Below are positions 8,470 through 17,571 of a stretch of 64,000 nucleotides of DNA, piece after piece. Numbering within the stretch: position 1 is the first letter of the stretch; every line of letters starts with the position of its first letter. This DNA is from Roseomonas gilardii subsp. gilardii (lineage in GTDB: Bacteria > Pseudomonadota > Alphaproteobacteria > Acetobacterales > Acetobacteraceae), in the NCBI RefSeq assembly GCF_023078375.1, contig NZ_CP095554.1:437001-501000 (forward strand), written 5' to 3'. The notes beneath the pieces were generated by a model. That model was not told where the DNA came from and did not search any database. It saw only the letters and a list, made by a program, of their open reading frames with translations. Position numbers and translations under genes: made by a program.

Positions 8470-9294
8470 GTGGAACGTGTCTTCTCCCTCGCCGCGCTCA
8501 CCGCGCTGGAACTGCCGCCGCCCGCGCTGATCGACGTGGCGGCCGCCACCGGCTGCCGCCATGCCGGGCTGCGGCTGATCCCCGTCGCGCCGGGGGCCAC
8601 CGCCTATCCGCTGATGGACGACAAGCCCCTGATGCGGGAAACCCTGGCCCGCATCCGCGACACCGGCGTCACCGTGGCGGATCTGGAGATCGTCATGCTG
8701 CGGCCGGACACGGATATCGCGGCGCTGCGTCCCTTCCTGGAGGCCGGGGCGGAGTTGGGTGCGAAGAACGTGCTCGTCGCCGGCTATGACCCCGACGAGG
8801 CGCGGCTGATCGACAGCTTCGCCCGCTTCTGCCAGGAGGCCGCGCCCTTCGGCCTGACCGGCGACCTGGAATTCATGCCCTGGACCCAGGTGCCGGATCT
8901 GTCCACCGCGACCCGCATCGTGGAGAAGGCGGGGCAGCCCAATGGTGGCGTGCTGGTGGATGCGCTGCACTTCGACCGTTCCAACAGCACGCTGGAGGAT
9001 GTGGCGAAGCTGCCGCGCCACCGGATGCACTACTGGCAGATGTGCGACGCACCGGGTGGGCGGAACTGGCAGGACTGGAGCACGGAGGAACTGCTCCACA
9101 CTGCCCGCGCCGAACGCCGCTTCCCCGGCGATGGCGGGATCGACCTCGTGGCGCTGACCCGTGCCATGCCGGCGGACATCCCCGTCAGCCTGGAGATCCC
9201 GACGCTGGAACTGGCGAAGACCGTGGGCGCCGAAGAGCGCGTCCGCCGCGCCGTTGCGGCGGCGAAGCGGGTGATCGCGGCCGCGGAAGGCTGA
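8470..9294 (+). CDS. sugar phosphate isomerase/epimerase (AP endonuclease 2-type TIM barrel)
   Basis: A 274-residue protein starting at GTG with GAGGGA upstream. It has the xylose-isomerase-like TIM-barrel pattern: VADLEIVMLRP near residue 75, acidic metal-binding candidates in LTGDLEFMPWT and VLVDALHFDRS, a histidine in HYWQMCDAP, and the closing SLEIPT. It ends the co-directional set of oxidoreductase, IclR and NIPSNAP genes. Proteins of this family are isomerases, epimerases or dehydratases acting on sugars, inositols or dehydroshikimate, usually metal dependent. The exact reaction is unknown. Repeat copy B begins 17 bp after the stop. Confidence 0.83.
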   Translation: MERVFSLAALTALELPPPALIDVAAATGCRHAGLRLIPVAPGATAYPLMDDKPLMRETLARIRDTGVTVADLEIVMLRPDTDIAALRPFLEAGAELGAKNVLVAGYDPDEARLIDSFARFCQEAAPFGLTGDLEFMPWTQVPDLSTATRIVEKAGQPNGGVLVDALHFDRSNSTLEDVAKLPRHRMHYWQMCDAPGGRNWQDWSTEELLHTARAERRFPGDGGIDLVALTRAMPADIPVSLEIPTLELAKTVGAEERVRRAVAAAKRVIAAAEG

Positions 9295-9310
9295 GCGCCG
9301 GCTTCCTGGG

Positions 9311-9560
9311 CCGGCCCCGGGGGAGAGGCGCTGCCTCTCCGCCCGGACCCCCACTCCGCCGGGGACCGGAGCCGGTCCCCGGACTTTCGTTGGTTCGGGT
9401 GATGAGCGTCAGCCTGACGCCCGATCCCTGGGAGCAGGTGGATCGGCGGGGCTCCTGAAAAGCGCGATCCGGTGTCAGAAAGCACCAACGCACCGGGTCC
9501 AGGGCGCGCAGCGTCCTGGCGGATGGGGGTCCGGGGGAAGGCAGAGCCTTCGCCCCGGGA
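9311..9560 (+). repeat. GC-rich multi-hairpin dispersed repeat, copy B (internally deleted)
   Basis: This lies between the convergent isomerase-like gene and gguB. It keeps the 5' hairpins (GGGGGAGAGGC...GCCTCTCC and GGGGACCGGAGCCGGTCCCC) and the 3' module (GGGTCCAGGGCGCGCAGCG and a terminal GGGGGAAGGC...GCCTTCGCCCC hairpin). It lacks about 70 bp of the centre, including the CCGGAGAGC hairpin found in copies A, C and D. Confidence 0.85.
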
Positions 9561-9579
9561 CGGTGCACCGCCGGAACGC

Positions 9580-10781
9580 TCAGCGCCGCTGGTTGTACAC
9601 ATCCACGCAAACGGCGCCGAGCAGGACGATGCCCTTGATCACCTGCTGGTAGTCGATGCCGATGCCCAGGATCGACATGCCGTTGTTCATCACGCCCATG
9701 ATCAGGGCGCCGATCACCGCGCCGACCACCTTGCCCACGCCGCCATAGGCGGAGGCGCCGCCGATGAAGCAGGCGGCGATCACATCCAGCTCGAAGCCCA
9801 GCCCGGCCTTGGGCGTCGCGGTGTTCAGGCGGGCGGTGAAGATCAGCCCGGCCAGCGCCGCCAGCACGCCCATGTTCACGAAGGTGAGGAAGGTCAGCCG
9901 TTCCGTCTTCACGCCGGACAGCTTCGCCGCCTTCTCGTTGCCGCCCACCGCATAGATCTGCCGCCCCACCACCGTCCGGTTGGTGACGAAGGCATAGAGC
10001 CCGATCAGCAGCAGCATGATCAGCAGCACGTTGGGCAGGCCGCGATGCGAGGCGATCAGATAGGTCAGGTAGATGGTCATGCCCGCGATGACGAGGGTCT
10101 TCACCGCGAAGAAAGGCAGCGGCTCGACCTCCACCCCATGCCCCTGCTGCCGCAGCCGCCCGCGCCAGGCGAACCAGACCATGGCCAGCGCCATGACCAC
10201 GCCGAGCAGCAGCGAGGTCAGGTAGACGCCACCCTGCTGGCCGAAGAACTCCGGGATGAAGCCGGAGGAGAGGCGCTGGAACTCCACCGGGAAGGGGCCG
10301 ACCGACTTGCCGCCCAGGACGGACAGCATCAGCCCCTTGAAGACCAGCATCCCCGCCAGGGTAACGATGAAGGAGGGGATTCTCAGATAGGCGACGAACC
10401 AGCCCTGCACCCCGCCGATGATGCCGCCGGCCACGAGGCAGAGCAGTGCCGCCGGCACGAAGGGGATGTTGAACTGCACGATCAGCACGGCGGAGAGCGC
10501 GCCGATGAAGCCCGCCACCGAACCGACCGAGAGGTCGATATGGCCGGTGACGATCACCATCAGCATGCCGAGCGCCATGATGACGATATAGCTGTTCTGC
10601 AGCACGAGGTTGGTCAGATTCAGCGGCCGTAGCAGCGTGCCGTCCGTCACCACCTGGAAGAACAGCATGATGGCGAAGAGCGAAAGCAGCATGCCATAGC
10701 TGCGCTCAGGCTCTCCTTCACCAGATGGGCATGGCCCGTCCGCGCCGGGGGCGGGCCGGGGAATGTGGCCTGTTCGCTCAT
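9580..10781 (-). CDS. gguB: sugar ABC transporter permease (GguB/MmsB type), one-base frame break near the N-terminus
   Basis: The inner-membrane permease of the ChvE-GguAB sugar importer. The ATG at 10781 overlaps the gguA stop by four bases (ATGA) and opens with [20 protein letters not shown]. After VKESL the frame breaks near 10707-10712, and the normal permease ([15 protein letters not shown] onward, about 370 residues, ten or so membrane segments, [20 protein letters not shown]) continues in another frame. Restoring one base rejoins the two parts into a protein of about 400 residues, normal for the family. A separate start at ATG 10692 would keep the membrane core but lose the cytoplasmic N-terminus. 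A base-call error is the likelier explanation, given similar events elsewhere in the window. Confidence 0.85.
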
Positions 10782-12337
10782 GGCACCGTTTCTCCCATGG
10801 GTTCCGCCTGGAGGGCGCGGTTGGTCACGATGGCCCGCATGATCCGCTCCTGCGACGCCTCCGCCGCCGGGAACTCGCCGACGAAGCGGCCCTCGTTCAT
10901 CACGCAGATGCGGTCGCAGATGCCGAGAAGCTCCGGCATCTCGGAGGAGATGACGATCACGCCCTTGCCGCTGTCGGCCAGCTCCTGGATGATCTGGTAG
11001 ATCTCGTACTTGGCCCCGACATCGATGCCGCGCGTCGGCTCGTCGAGGATCAGCACCTCCGGCCCCGAGAAGAGCCACTTGGACAGCACCACCTTCTGCT
11101 GGTTGCCGCCCGAGAGCTTGCCCGCCTCCTGATAGACGCTGGAGCAGCGGATCCGCATCCGGGCGCGGAAGCCCTGCGCCACCTTCAGCTCCTCGATATC
11201 GTCGATCACCGAACGGTTGGACACGGCGGGCAGGTTGGCCAGGGTGATGTTCTTGCGGATGTCCTCGTCCAGCAGCAGGCCGAGATGCTTGCGGTCCTCG
11301 GTCACATAGGCGAGGCCGGCATCGATGGCACGGCGGACGGTGGAAAGGTCCGCCTCCCGCCCCTGCAGGAAGGCGCGCCCGGTGATGTTGCGCCCATAGG
11401 AACGCCCGAAGACGCTCATGGCGAGTTCGGTGCGCCCGGCGCCCATCAGCCCGGCGATGCCCAGGATCTCCCCGCGGCGGAGCCTGAGGCTCACATCCTT
11501 CACCACCTTGCGGCCGGGATGCAGCGGATGGTCCACGGACCAGCCCTCGATGCGGAAGATCTCCTCGCCGATCCGCGGCGTGTGGTGCGGGTAGCGGCTT
11601 TCCAGGTCCCGGTCCACCATCCGGCGGATGATGTGGTCCTCCTCCACCGGCGCGGCGTGGCAGTCCATCGTCTCCACCGTCTGGCCATCGCGCAGCACGG
11701 TGATGCGGTCGGCGACGGTCGAGATCTCGTTCAGCTTGTGGGAGATCAGGATGGAGGCGATGCCCTGCGCCCGGAACTCCACCAGCAGGTCCAGCAGCGC
11801 CTGGCTGTCGCGCTCGTTCAGGCTGGCGGTGGGCTCGTCCAGGATCAGCAAGCGCACCTCCTTGGACAGGGCCTTGGCAATCTCCACGAGCTGCTGCTTG
11901 CCGACGCCGATATCAGTGACCAGCGTGTCCGGCGAATCCGTCAGCCCGACCTTCGCCAGCAGTTCCCGGGTGCGCCGGTACACCGCGCCCCGGTCGATCA
12001 CCCCGAAGCGGGTGGGCGCATTGGCCAGGAAGATGTTCTCCGCGATCGACATCAGCGGGATCAGGGCGAGTTCCTGATGGATGATGATGATCCCGAGCGC
12101 CTCGGAATCGTTGATGTCGCGGAACTGGCGGGTCTGGCCGTCATAGATGATCTCGCCCTCGTAGCTGCCATGCGGATAGACGCCGCTCAGCACCTTCATG
12201 AGGGTGGACTTGCCGGCGCCGTTCTCGCCCACCAGCGCGTGGATCTCGCCGGGCATGACAGTGAGGTTGACGTTGTTCAGCGCCCTCACCACGCCGAAGC
12301 GCTTGGTGATGCCGCGCATTTCCAGGATGGGTTCCAT
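10778..12337 (-). CDS. gguA: sugar ABC transporter ATPase, tandem nucleotide-binding domains
   Basis: A 519-residue cytosolic protein with two ABC domains. Domain 1 has Walker [15 protein letters not shown] near residue 38, Q-loop HQELALI and Walker [12 protein letters not shown]. Domain 2 has a degenerate Walker A ([12 protein letters not shown]), the signature [15 protein letters not shown] near 413 and Walker [13 protein letters not shown]. An intact first and degenerate second Walker A is normal for the CUT2 family (RbsA, XylG, GguA). It lies between chvE and gguB, overlapping gguB by 4 bp, in an operon with L-arabinose oxidation genes, so arabinose and related sugars are the likely cargo. 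Confidence 0.93.
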   Translation of the reverse strand: MEPILEMRGITKRFGVVRALNNVNLTVMPGEIHALVGENGAGKSTLMKVLSGVYPHGSYEGEIIYDGQTRQFRDINDSEALGIIIIHQELALIPLMSIAENIFLANAPTRFGVIDRGAVYRRTRELLAKVGLTDSPDTLVTDIGVGKQQLVEIAKALSKEVRLLILDEPTASLNERDSQALLDLLVEFRAQGIASILISHKLNEISTVADRITVLRDGQTVETMDCHAAPVEEDHIIRRMVDRDLESRYPHHTPRIGEEIFRIEGWSVDHPLHPGRKVVKDVSLRLRRGEILGIAGLMGAGRTELAMSVFGRSYGRNITGRAFLQGREADLSTVRRAIDAGLAYVTEDRKHLGLLLDEDIRKNITLANLPAVSNRSVIDDIEELKVAQGFRARMRIRCSSVYQEAGKLSGGNQQKVVLSKWLFSGPEVLILDEPTRGIDVGAKYEIYQIIQELADSGKGVIVISSEMPELLGICDRICVMNEGRFVGEFPAAEASQERIMRAIVTNRALQAEPMGETVP

Positions 12338-12398
12338 CGCCGTCCTCCGGATCGCAGCCTGGTGCGGAGCGCGCAGGCAGCGCGCCCCGCGCCGGAGG

Positions 12399-13481
12399 TC
12401 AGACGATCTCCTGCTTCTTGTAGTATCCGCTGCCGACCAGCACCTGCTCCCAGTTGCTCTTGTCCACCACCACGGGCTTGAGCAGGTAGGAGGGCACGAC
12501 CTTCACGCCGTTGTTATAGGTCTTGGTGTCGTTCACCTTGACCTCCTGGCCGGACAGCACGGCATCGACCATGTCGGCCGTGACCTTGGCCAGCTCGCGC
12601 GTGTCCTTGAAGATCGTGGAATACTGCTCGCCCGCCAGGATCGACTTCACCGAGGGGATCTCGGCATCCTGGCCCGTCACCACCGGCATGGGCATGTTGC
12701 CGCTGCCATAGCCGACGCCCTTGAGCGAGGAGAGGATGCCGATGGAAAGCCCGTCATAGGGCGAGAGCACGGCATTCAGGCGGCGGTCGGTGTAGAAGGC
12801 GCTGAGCAGGTTGTCCATGCGCGACTGGGCCGTCGCCGGGTCCCAGCGCAGGATGGAGACCTTGTCCATGCCCATCTGCCCGCTCGGCACCACCAGCTTC
12901 TTGCTGTCGATGTAGGGCTGCAGCACCGACATCGCGCCGTTGTAGAAGAAATAGGCGTTGTTGTCGTCCGGAGAGCCGCCGAACAGCTCGATGTTGAAGG
13001 GGCCGGCGCCGTCCTTCAGCTTCAGCGCGGATTCGATGGACTGCGCCTGCAGCACGCCCACCTGAAAATTGTCGAAGGTGGCGTAGTAGTCGACATTCGC
13101 GGAGCCGCGGATCAGCCGGTCATAGGCGATGACCTTGGTGCCCGCCGCCGCCGCCTGGTTCAGCACGTCGGACAGGGTGGTGCCGTCGATCGAGGCAATG
13201 ACCAGGACCTTGGCGCCCTTGGTCAGCATGTTCTCGATCTGCGAGAGCTGGTTGGGGATGTCGTCGTCGGCGTATTGCAGGTCGGTGGTGTAGCCCCGCT
13301 CCTTCAACACCCTGACGATGTTGTCGCCATCCTGGATCCAGCGGGTGGAGGACTTGGTGGGCATGGCGATGCCCACATTCCCCTTCTTCTGCGCATAGGC
13401 GGGCCTGCCCAGCCCGGAAACCAGTCCGGCACCACCGAGCATGGCCACGGAGGCCGTCATCAGGGTTCTGCGCTTCATCAT
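12399..13481 (-). CDS. chvE: periplasmic multi-sugar binding protein ChvE
   Basis: A 360-residue periplasmic binding protein with a Tat-like signal ([17 protein letters not shown], cleavage around residue 30 after AYA). The mature protein starts [20 protein letters not shown], a hallmark of ChvE/CUT2 binding proteins, and includes [20 protein letters not shown] and [16 protein letters not shown]. ChvE of Agrobacterium and SbpA of Azospirillum bind arabinose, galactose and related monosaccharides and feed GguAB; ChvE also supports chemotaxis and VirA signalling in plant-associated species. GAGGAA precedes a double ATG. The 82-bp gap to araA and 61-bp gap to gguA are the widest spacings of the operon. 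Confidence 0.93.
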   Translation of the reverse strand: MMKRRTLMTASVAMLGGAGLVSGLGRPAYAQKKGNVGIAMPTKSSTRWIQDGDNIVRVLKERGYTTDLQYADDDIPNQLSQIENMLTKGAKVLVIASIDGTTLSDVLNQAAAAGTKVIAYDRLIRGSANVDYYATFDNFQVGVLQAQSIESALKLKDGAGPFNIELFGGSPDDNNAYFFYNGAMSVLQPYIDSKKLVVPSGQMGMDKVSILRWDPATAQSRMDNLLSAFYTDRRLNAVLSPYDGLSIGILSSLKGVGYGSGNMPMPVVTGQDAEIPSVKSILAGEQYSTIFKDTRELAKVTADMVDAVLSGQEVKVNDTKTYNNGVKVVPSYLLKPVVVDKSNWEQVLVGSGYYKKQEIV

Positions 13482-13563
13482 TTCCTCGCTCTCTTATCAT
13501 TATGGGCCGCTTCCGGCCGGTCTTCCGCGGACCCACCGCATCGCGGGGGCGGCTTCCGGGCTC

Positions 13564-14505
13564 TCAGGCCTCGTGAAACGCCTCCACGGTGTTCCGTTGT
13601 CCCAGCATGAAGGCATCCGCGACATGGATCATAGGGGAGAGGTCCACATCGCAGCCGCCCTGCCGGATTAAATCGACGAAATGCCGGTAGATTCCACGAT
13701 ATTCGGCCTCCGGCGCCTCCAGCAGCAACTCACCATTCCGTTCCAGCCGGGCGCCGCCGCGCGAAAGGGTCAGGCGCTCGGTGTCCGTCTCCAGATGGAT
13801 GTCCCAGCTCTGCGGCCCGGTCTGGCGCCAGTCGAACTCGGCACGGAAATCGCCGCCCTTCATGGCGTCATGCGCGGCGCCGAAGCGCAGCGCGGCCGCG
13901 ATCGGCGCCGCGCGGTTGGCCGGAAAGGACAGCTCGGCCCCGGTCAGGAAGACGGGGAAGGGCAGGATGCGGGTGAGGATCGAGAGCGCGTTGATCCCCG
14001 GATCGAAGACGCCGAGGCCGCCCGGCTCCCAGATCCATTCCTGGCCCGGATGCCAGACCCTCACATCCTCCTTCCACTGGATCAGCAGCGAGCGGATACG
14101 CTGTCCGGCGAGGCGTTCGCGCAGCGGCTCCACCACCGGGGCGAAGCGGGAATGCCAGGTGGCGAAGAGCGTCAGCCCCTTCCGCCGCGCCATCTCCTGC
14201 AAGGGGCCGATCTCGGCCAGGGTGGCGCCGGGCGGCTTTTCCAGCAGCACATGCTTGCCGGCGGCGAGGGCCTGCGCCGCCAGCGCGTGGCGCCCCTGCG
14301 GCGGCGTGCAGAGCGCCACCGCGTCAATGGGCGTACCGGAGGCCAGCAGCGCCTCCAGCGTCGGGAAGGAAGGGAGATCCGGCAGCCCGGCGTTGCGGCT
14401 CGCGATTCCCGCCAGGGCGATGCCCGGCGTGGCCGCGATGGCGGGAAGATGCTGGTCGCGCGCGATCTTGCCCAGCCCGACCAGCCCCAGCCGAATCTCA
14501 CCCAT
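13564..14505 (-). CDS. araA: L-arabinose 1-dehydrogenase (Gfo/Idh/MocA family, Azospirillum type)
   Basis: A 313-residue oxidoreductase with an N-terminal Rossmann motif (LGLVGLGKIARDQHLPAI), the EKP signature (LLEKPPGATLAEIG) and the strongly conserved WKEDVRVWHPGQEWIWEPGG and GVFDPGINALSILTRILP segments seen in Azospirillum L-arabinose 1-dehydrogenase and Gal-type aldose dehydrogenases. The reaction is oxidation of L-arabinose (often D-galactose too) to the lactone with NAD(P). GGGGAGAG precedes the ATG at 14505. It follows araD by 17 bp and precedes chvE. The symbol follows Azospirillum usage and is not the E. coli isomerase AraA. Confidence 0.88.
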   Translation of the reverse strand: MGEIRLGLVGLGKIARDQHLPAIAATPGIALAGIASRNAGLPDLPSFPTLEALLASGTPIDAVALCTPPQGRHALAAQALAAGKHVLLEKPPGATLAEIGPLQEMARRKGLTLFATWHSRFAPVVEPLRERLAGQRIRSLLIQWKEDVRVWHPGQEWIWEPGGLGVFDPGINALSILTRILPFPVFLTGAELSFPANRAAPIAAALRFGAAHDAMKGGDFRAEFDWRQTGPQSWDIHLETDTERLTLSRGGARLERNGELLLEAPEAEYRGIYRHFVDLIRQGGCDVDLSPMIHVADAFMLGQRNTVEAFHEA

Positions 14506-14522
14506 GCATGGACTCTCCCCTT

Positions 14523-15452
14523 CTACCGGCCCCAGCGCAGCACCAGCGGATCGAGCCGCCGTGCGATCTCCATCAGCCCCGCGCGTGTGGCCGGATGCAG
14601 CGGCATCAGCGGGTGGCGCACCGCCTCGGAGCGGATGACGCCACCTTCCTTCATCAGTGCCTTGCACGCCACCAGCCCGCACTGGCGATTCTCATAATTG
14701 ATCAGCGGCAGCCAGCGGGCATAGGCATCCACCGCCTCCTCGCGCCGCCCGGCCTCCCAGGGGTCCATGATCTGGCGGATGCCGTCGGGATAGCCGCCTC
14801 CGGTCATCGCCCCCGTGGCCCCGGCATCGAGGTCGGCCATCAGCGTGATCGCCTCCTCGCCATCCCAGGGGCCGACGATCGAATCGCCGCCGATCTCGAT
14901 CAGGCGGCGCAGCTTGGCAGCGGCCTGCGGGACCTCGATCTTGAAATAGGCGACATTGGCGATCTCGCGCGCCATCCGGGCCAGGAACTCGGCGGAAAGC
15001 GGCGTGCCCGCCACCGGCGCGTCCTGGATCATGATGGGGATGCGGATCGCATCCGAGACGCGCTGGAAGAACTCGTAGATCCCGGGCTCGGCGACGCGGA
15101 AGGTCGCGCCGTGATAGGGCGGCATGATCATCACCATGGCCGCGCCCATGTCCTGCGCCCGCTTCGAGCGCTCGGCGCAGATCTCGCTGCCGAAATGCGT
15201 GGTGGTCACGATCACCGGCACGCGGCCGGCGACATGCTCCAGCACCACCCGCATCACCTGGTCGCGCTCCTCGTCCGTCAGCACGAACTGCTCGGAGAAG
15301 TTGGCCAGGATGCAGAGGCCGTGCGAGCCGGCGTCGATCATGAAGTCGATGGCCCGGCGCTGGCCGTCGAGGTCCAGGCGCCCGCGGTCGTCGAAGACGG
15401 TCGGGGCCACGGGGAAGACGCCGCGATAGGCGTGGGGGTTGGTGTCCGTCAT
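14523..15452 (-). CDS. araD: L-2-keto-3-deoxyarabonate dehydratase (DHDPS family)
   Basis: A 309-residue TIM-barrel lyase of the DapA/NanA superfamily. The Schiff-base lysine is in VAYFKIEVPQAA near residue 171 and the upstream strand reads VIVTTTHFGSEICAERSKRA. The Azospirillum enzyme converts L-2-keto-3-deoxyarabonate to alpha-ketoglutarate semialdehyde, the third dehydrating step of the non-phosphorylated pentose route. It is 19 bp after the arabonate dehydratase and 17 bp before the dehydrogenase, which makes this assignment much likelier than dihydrodipicolinate synthase. The name follows Azospirillum usage and is unrelated to the E. coli epimerase AraD. Confidence 0.88.
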   Translation of the reverse strand: MTDTNPHAYRGVFPVAPTVFDDRGRLDLDGQRRAIDFMIDAGSHGLCILANFSEQFVLTDEERDQVMRVVLEHVAGRVPVIVTTTHFGSEICAERSKRAQDMGAAMVMIMPPYHGATFRVAEPGIYEFFQRVSDAIRIPIMIQDAPVAGTPLSAEFLARMAREIANVAYFKIEVPQAAAKLRRLIEIGGDSIVGPWDGEEAITLMADLDAGATGAMTGGGYPDGIRQIMDPWEAGRREEAVDAYARWLPLINYENRQCGLVACKALMKEGGVIRSEAVRHPLMPLHPATRAGLMEIARRLDPLVLRWGR

Positions 15453-15471
15453 GGTTCGGTCTCCGGCGGCG

Positions 15472-17211
15472 TCAGTGGTTGTCGCGGGCAACGGGGGAGC
15501 CGCTGCCGCCGACGAGGAAGTCCAGATCGACGCCCTTGTCCGCCTGCAGCACGTGCTCGACATACATCTTGGTGTAGCCGCGCTGGGCGAGCGGCGTTTC
15601 CGGCGGCACCCAGGCGGCCCGGCGCGCCGCCAGCACCTCGTCGGAGACATGCAGGTTCAGGCTGCGCGCCGCGACGTCGAGGGTGATCATGTCGCCGTTC
15701 TCGACCAGAGCGAGGTTGCCGCCCGCCATGGCCTCCGGCGCCACATGCAGCACGACGGTGCCATAGGCGGTGCCGGACATGCGGGCGTCGGAGATGCGGA
15801 TCATGTCGCGCACGCCCTGGCGCAGCAGCTTGGGCGGCAGCGGCATGTTGCCGACCTCCGCCATGCCGGGATAGCCCTTCGGCCCGCAATACTTTAGCAC
15901 CATGACGCAGCTCTCGTCGATGTCGAGATCCTCGTCGTTGATGCGGGCATGCAGGTCCTCGATGCTCTCGAAGACCACGGCGCGGCCGGTGTGCTGCAAC
16001 AGGTGCGGCGAGGCGGCGGAAGGCTTGATCACCGCGCCGTCCGGGCAGAGGTTGCCGCGCAGGATGGCGATGCCGGCATGCGGCTTGAACGGCGCGTCAT
16101 AGGAATGGATGACGTCGCGGTTCCAGCACTCGGCCTCCGCCACGTTCTCCGCCAGCGTGCGCCCGTTGGCGGTGATCGCATCGGCATGCAGCAGCCCGCG
16201 CTCCACCAGCTCCCGCAGCACCACGGGCAGGCCGCCGGCGTAGTAGAAATCCTCCATCAGATGCTCGCCGGAGGGCTTGAGGTTCACGAGGCAGTTCACC
16301 TCGCTCGCCAGCCGGTCGAAATCCTCCAGCGTCAGCGGGATGCCGAGCCGCCCGGCGATGGCCAGAAGGTGCACCACCGCGTTGGTGGAACCGCCGATCG
16401 CGGCCAGGGTACGGATCGCGTTCTCGAAGGCCTGCCGTGTCAGGATCTTCGACATGCGCATGTCCTCGCGCACCATCTCCACGATCCGCCGCCCGGCGAG
16501 CCGCGCGAGCTGGTTGCGCCGCGCATCCGGCGCCGGGATGGCGGCGTTGGTGGGCAGGCCGATGCCCAGCGCCTCGACCATCGAGGCCATGGTGGAGGCC
16601 GTGCCCATGGTCATGCAGGAGCCGGCGGAACGCGACATGGCGCCCTCGGCCTCATGGAACTGGCGCAGCGTGATCTCGCCGGCGCGGAGCTGCTCGCTCA
16701 TCGAGATGGTGTTGGTGCCGGAGCCGATCTTCTGCCCGCGGTAATGCCCGCTCAGCATCGGCCCGCCGGACACGCCGATGGTCGGCAGGTCCACGCTGGC
16801 CGCGCCCATCAGCAGGGCCGGGGTGGTCTTGTCGCAGCCCATCAGCAGCACCACGCCGTCCAGCGGGTTGGCGCGCAGCGCCTCCTCCACATCCATCGAG
16901 GCGAGGTTGCGGTAGAGCATGGCCGTCGGGCGCATCTGCGTCTCGCCCAGGCTCAGCACCGGGAATTCCAGCGGATAGCCACCGGCCTCCAGGATGCCGT
17001 GGCGGACGTGCTCGGCGATGGTGCGGAAATGCCCGTTGCAGGGCGTCAGCTCCGACCAGGTGTTGCAGATGCCCACCACCGGGCGGCCATCGAACTGGTC
17101 GTCGGGCAGGCCGCGGTTGCGCAGCCAGGATCGGTAGTAGAATCCCATCTTGTCCTGCCGCGCGAACCACTGGCGGCTGCGCAGACCCTTGCCCTCGGGC
17201 TTCTCGTCCAT
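15472..17211 (-). CDS. araC: L-arabonate dehydratase (IlvD/Edd family)
   Basis: A 579-residue Fe-S dehydratase. The cluster cysteines are in GICNTWSELTPCN near residue 50, LLMGCDKTTPALLMGAAS near 120 and SAGSCMTMGTASTM near 195. The sugar-acid branch of IlvD/Edd is indicated by the N-terminal LRSRQWFARQDKMGFYYRSW and by ISDARMSGTAYGTVVLHVAP. It removes water from L-arabonate to give L-2-keto-3-deoxyarabonate. The start at 17211 has AGGA eight bases upstream. It is the first gene of the operon, facing the gbpR-like regulator. The name follows Azospirillum usage and is not the E. coli regulator AraC. Confidence 0.9.
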   Translation of the reverse strand: MDEKPEGKGLRSRQWFARQDKMGFYYRSWLRNRGLPDDQFDGRPVVGICNTWSELTPCNGHFRTIAEHVRHGILEAGGYPLEFPVLSLGETQMRPTAMLYRNLASMDVEEALRANPLDGVVLLMGCDKTTPALLMGAASVDLPTIGVSGGPMLSGHYRGQKIGSGTNTISMSEQLRAGEITLRQFHEAEGAMSRSAGSCMTMGTASTMASMVEALGIGLPTNAAIPAPDARRNQLARLAGRRIVEMVREDMRMSKILTRQAFENAIRTLAAIGGSTNAVVHLLAIAGRLGIPLTLEDFDRLASEVNCLVNLKPSGEHLMEDFYYAGGLPVVLRELVERGLLHADAITANGRTLAENVAEAECWNRDVIHSYDAPFKPHAGIAILRGNLCPDGAVIKPSAASPHLLQHTGRAVVFESIEDLHARINDEDLDIDESCVMVLKYCGPKGYPGMAEVGNMPLPPKLLRQGVRDMIRISDARMSGTAYGTVVLHVAPEAMAGGNLALVENGDMITLDVAARSLNLHVSDEVLAARRAAWVPPETPLAQRGYTKMYVEHVLQADKGVDLDFLVGGSGSPVARDNH

Positions 17212-17372
17212 CTCGAATTCCTGACGTCCTGGCCGGCGGCGCCTGCCTGCCGGCAATTCCTCTGTGTGCCGGGCGCCCCGGATGGGCCTCCCCCCGGCGC
17301 CCTCCTCAGCTCCGCCCGGACCGGCGCGCGGGCGGCAGGCCCGCCCCATGGGGCAGGGTCCGTGGCGCCGCC

Positions 17373-17402
17373 TCCGGCACGATGCTGTCCGGCACGATGC
17401 TG
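17373..17402. repeat. 15-bp perfect tandem duplication in the ara/gbpR intergenic region
   Basis: The unit TCCGGCACGATGCTG is present twice in a row. It lies in the 360-bp divergent gap between araC (17211) and the LysR gene (17572). Apart from this and the palindrome at 17547-17562, no gene or clear promoter was recognised in that gap. Confidence 0.7.
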
Positions 17403-17546
17403 TGGAGATTCATGCGAACCCGTCCTCCTCGCCGCGCCTCTGCTCCGGGGTGTCGGTCGCCTTGCGCGTCCCGGGGGCACGATTCCTTGGGCGACAGGGA
17501 TAGGGAGCGCGGCAGAACAAGTCCAATGCCAAGACGGGGAGAATCG

Positions 17547-17562
17547 ATACCAGAACTGGTAT
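17547..17562. promoter_or_regulatory. palindrome, probable LysR (GbpR-like) autoregulatory operator
   Basis: ATACCAGAACTGGTAT has 7-bp perfect arms around AA. It ends 9 bases before the LysR start codon, the usual place for a LysR regulator to bind and repress itself while activating the divergent operon. Identification rests on symmetry and position. Confidence 0.55.
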
Positions 17563-17571
17563 GCTTCCTGG

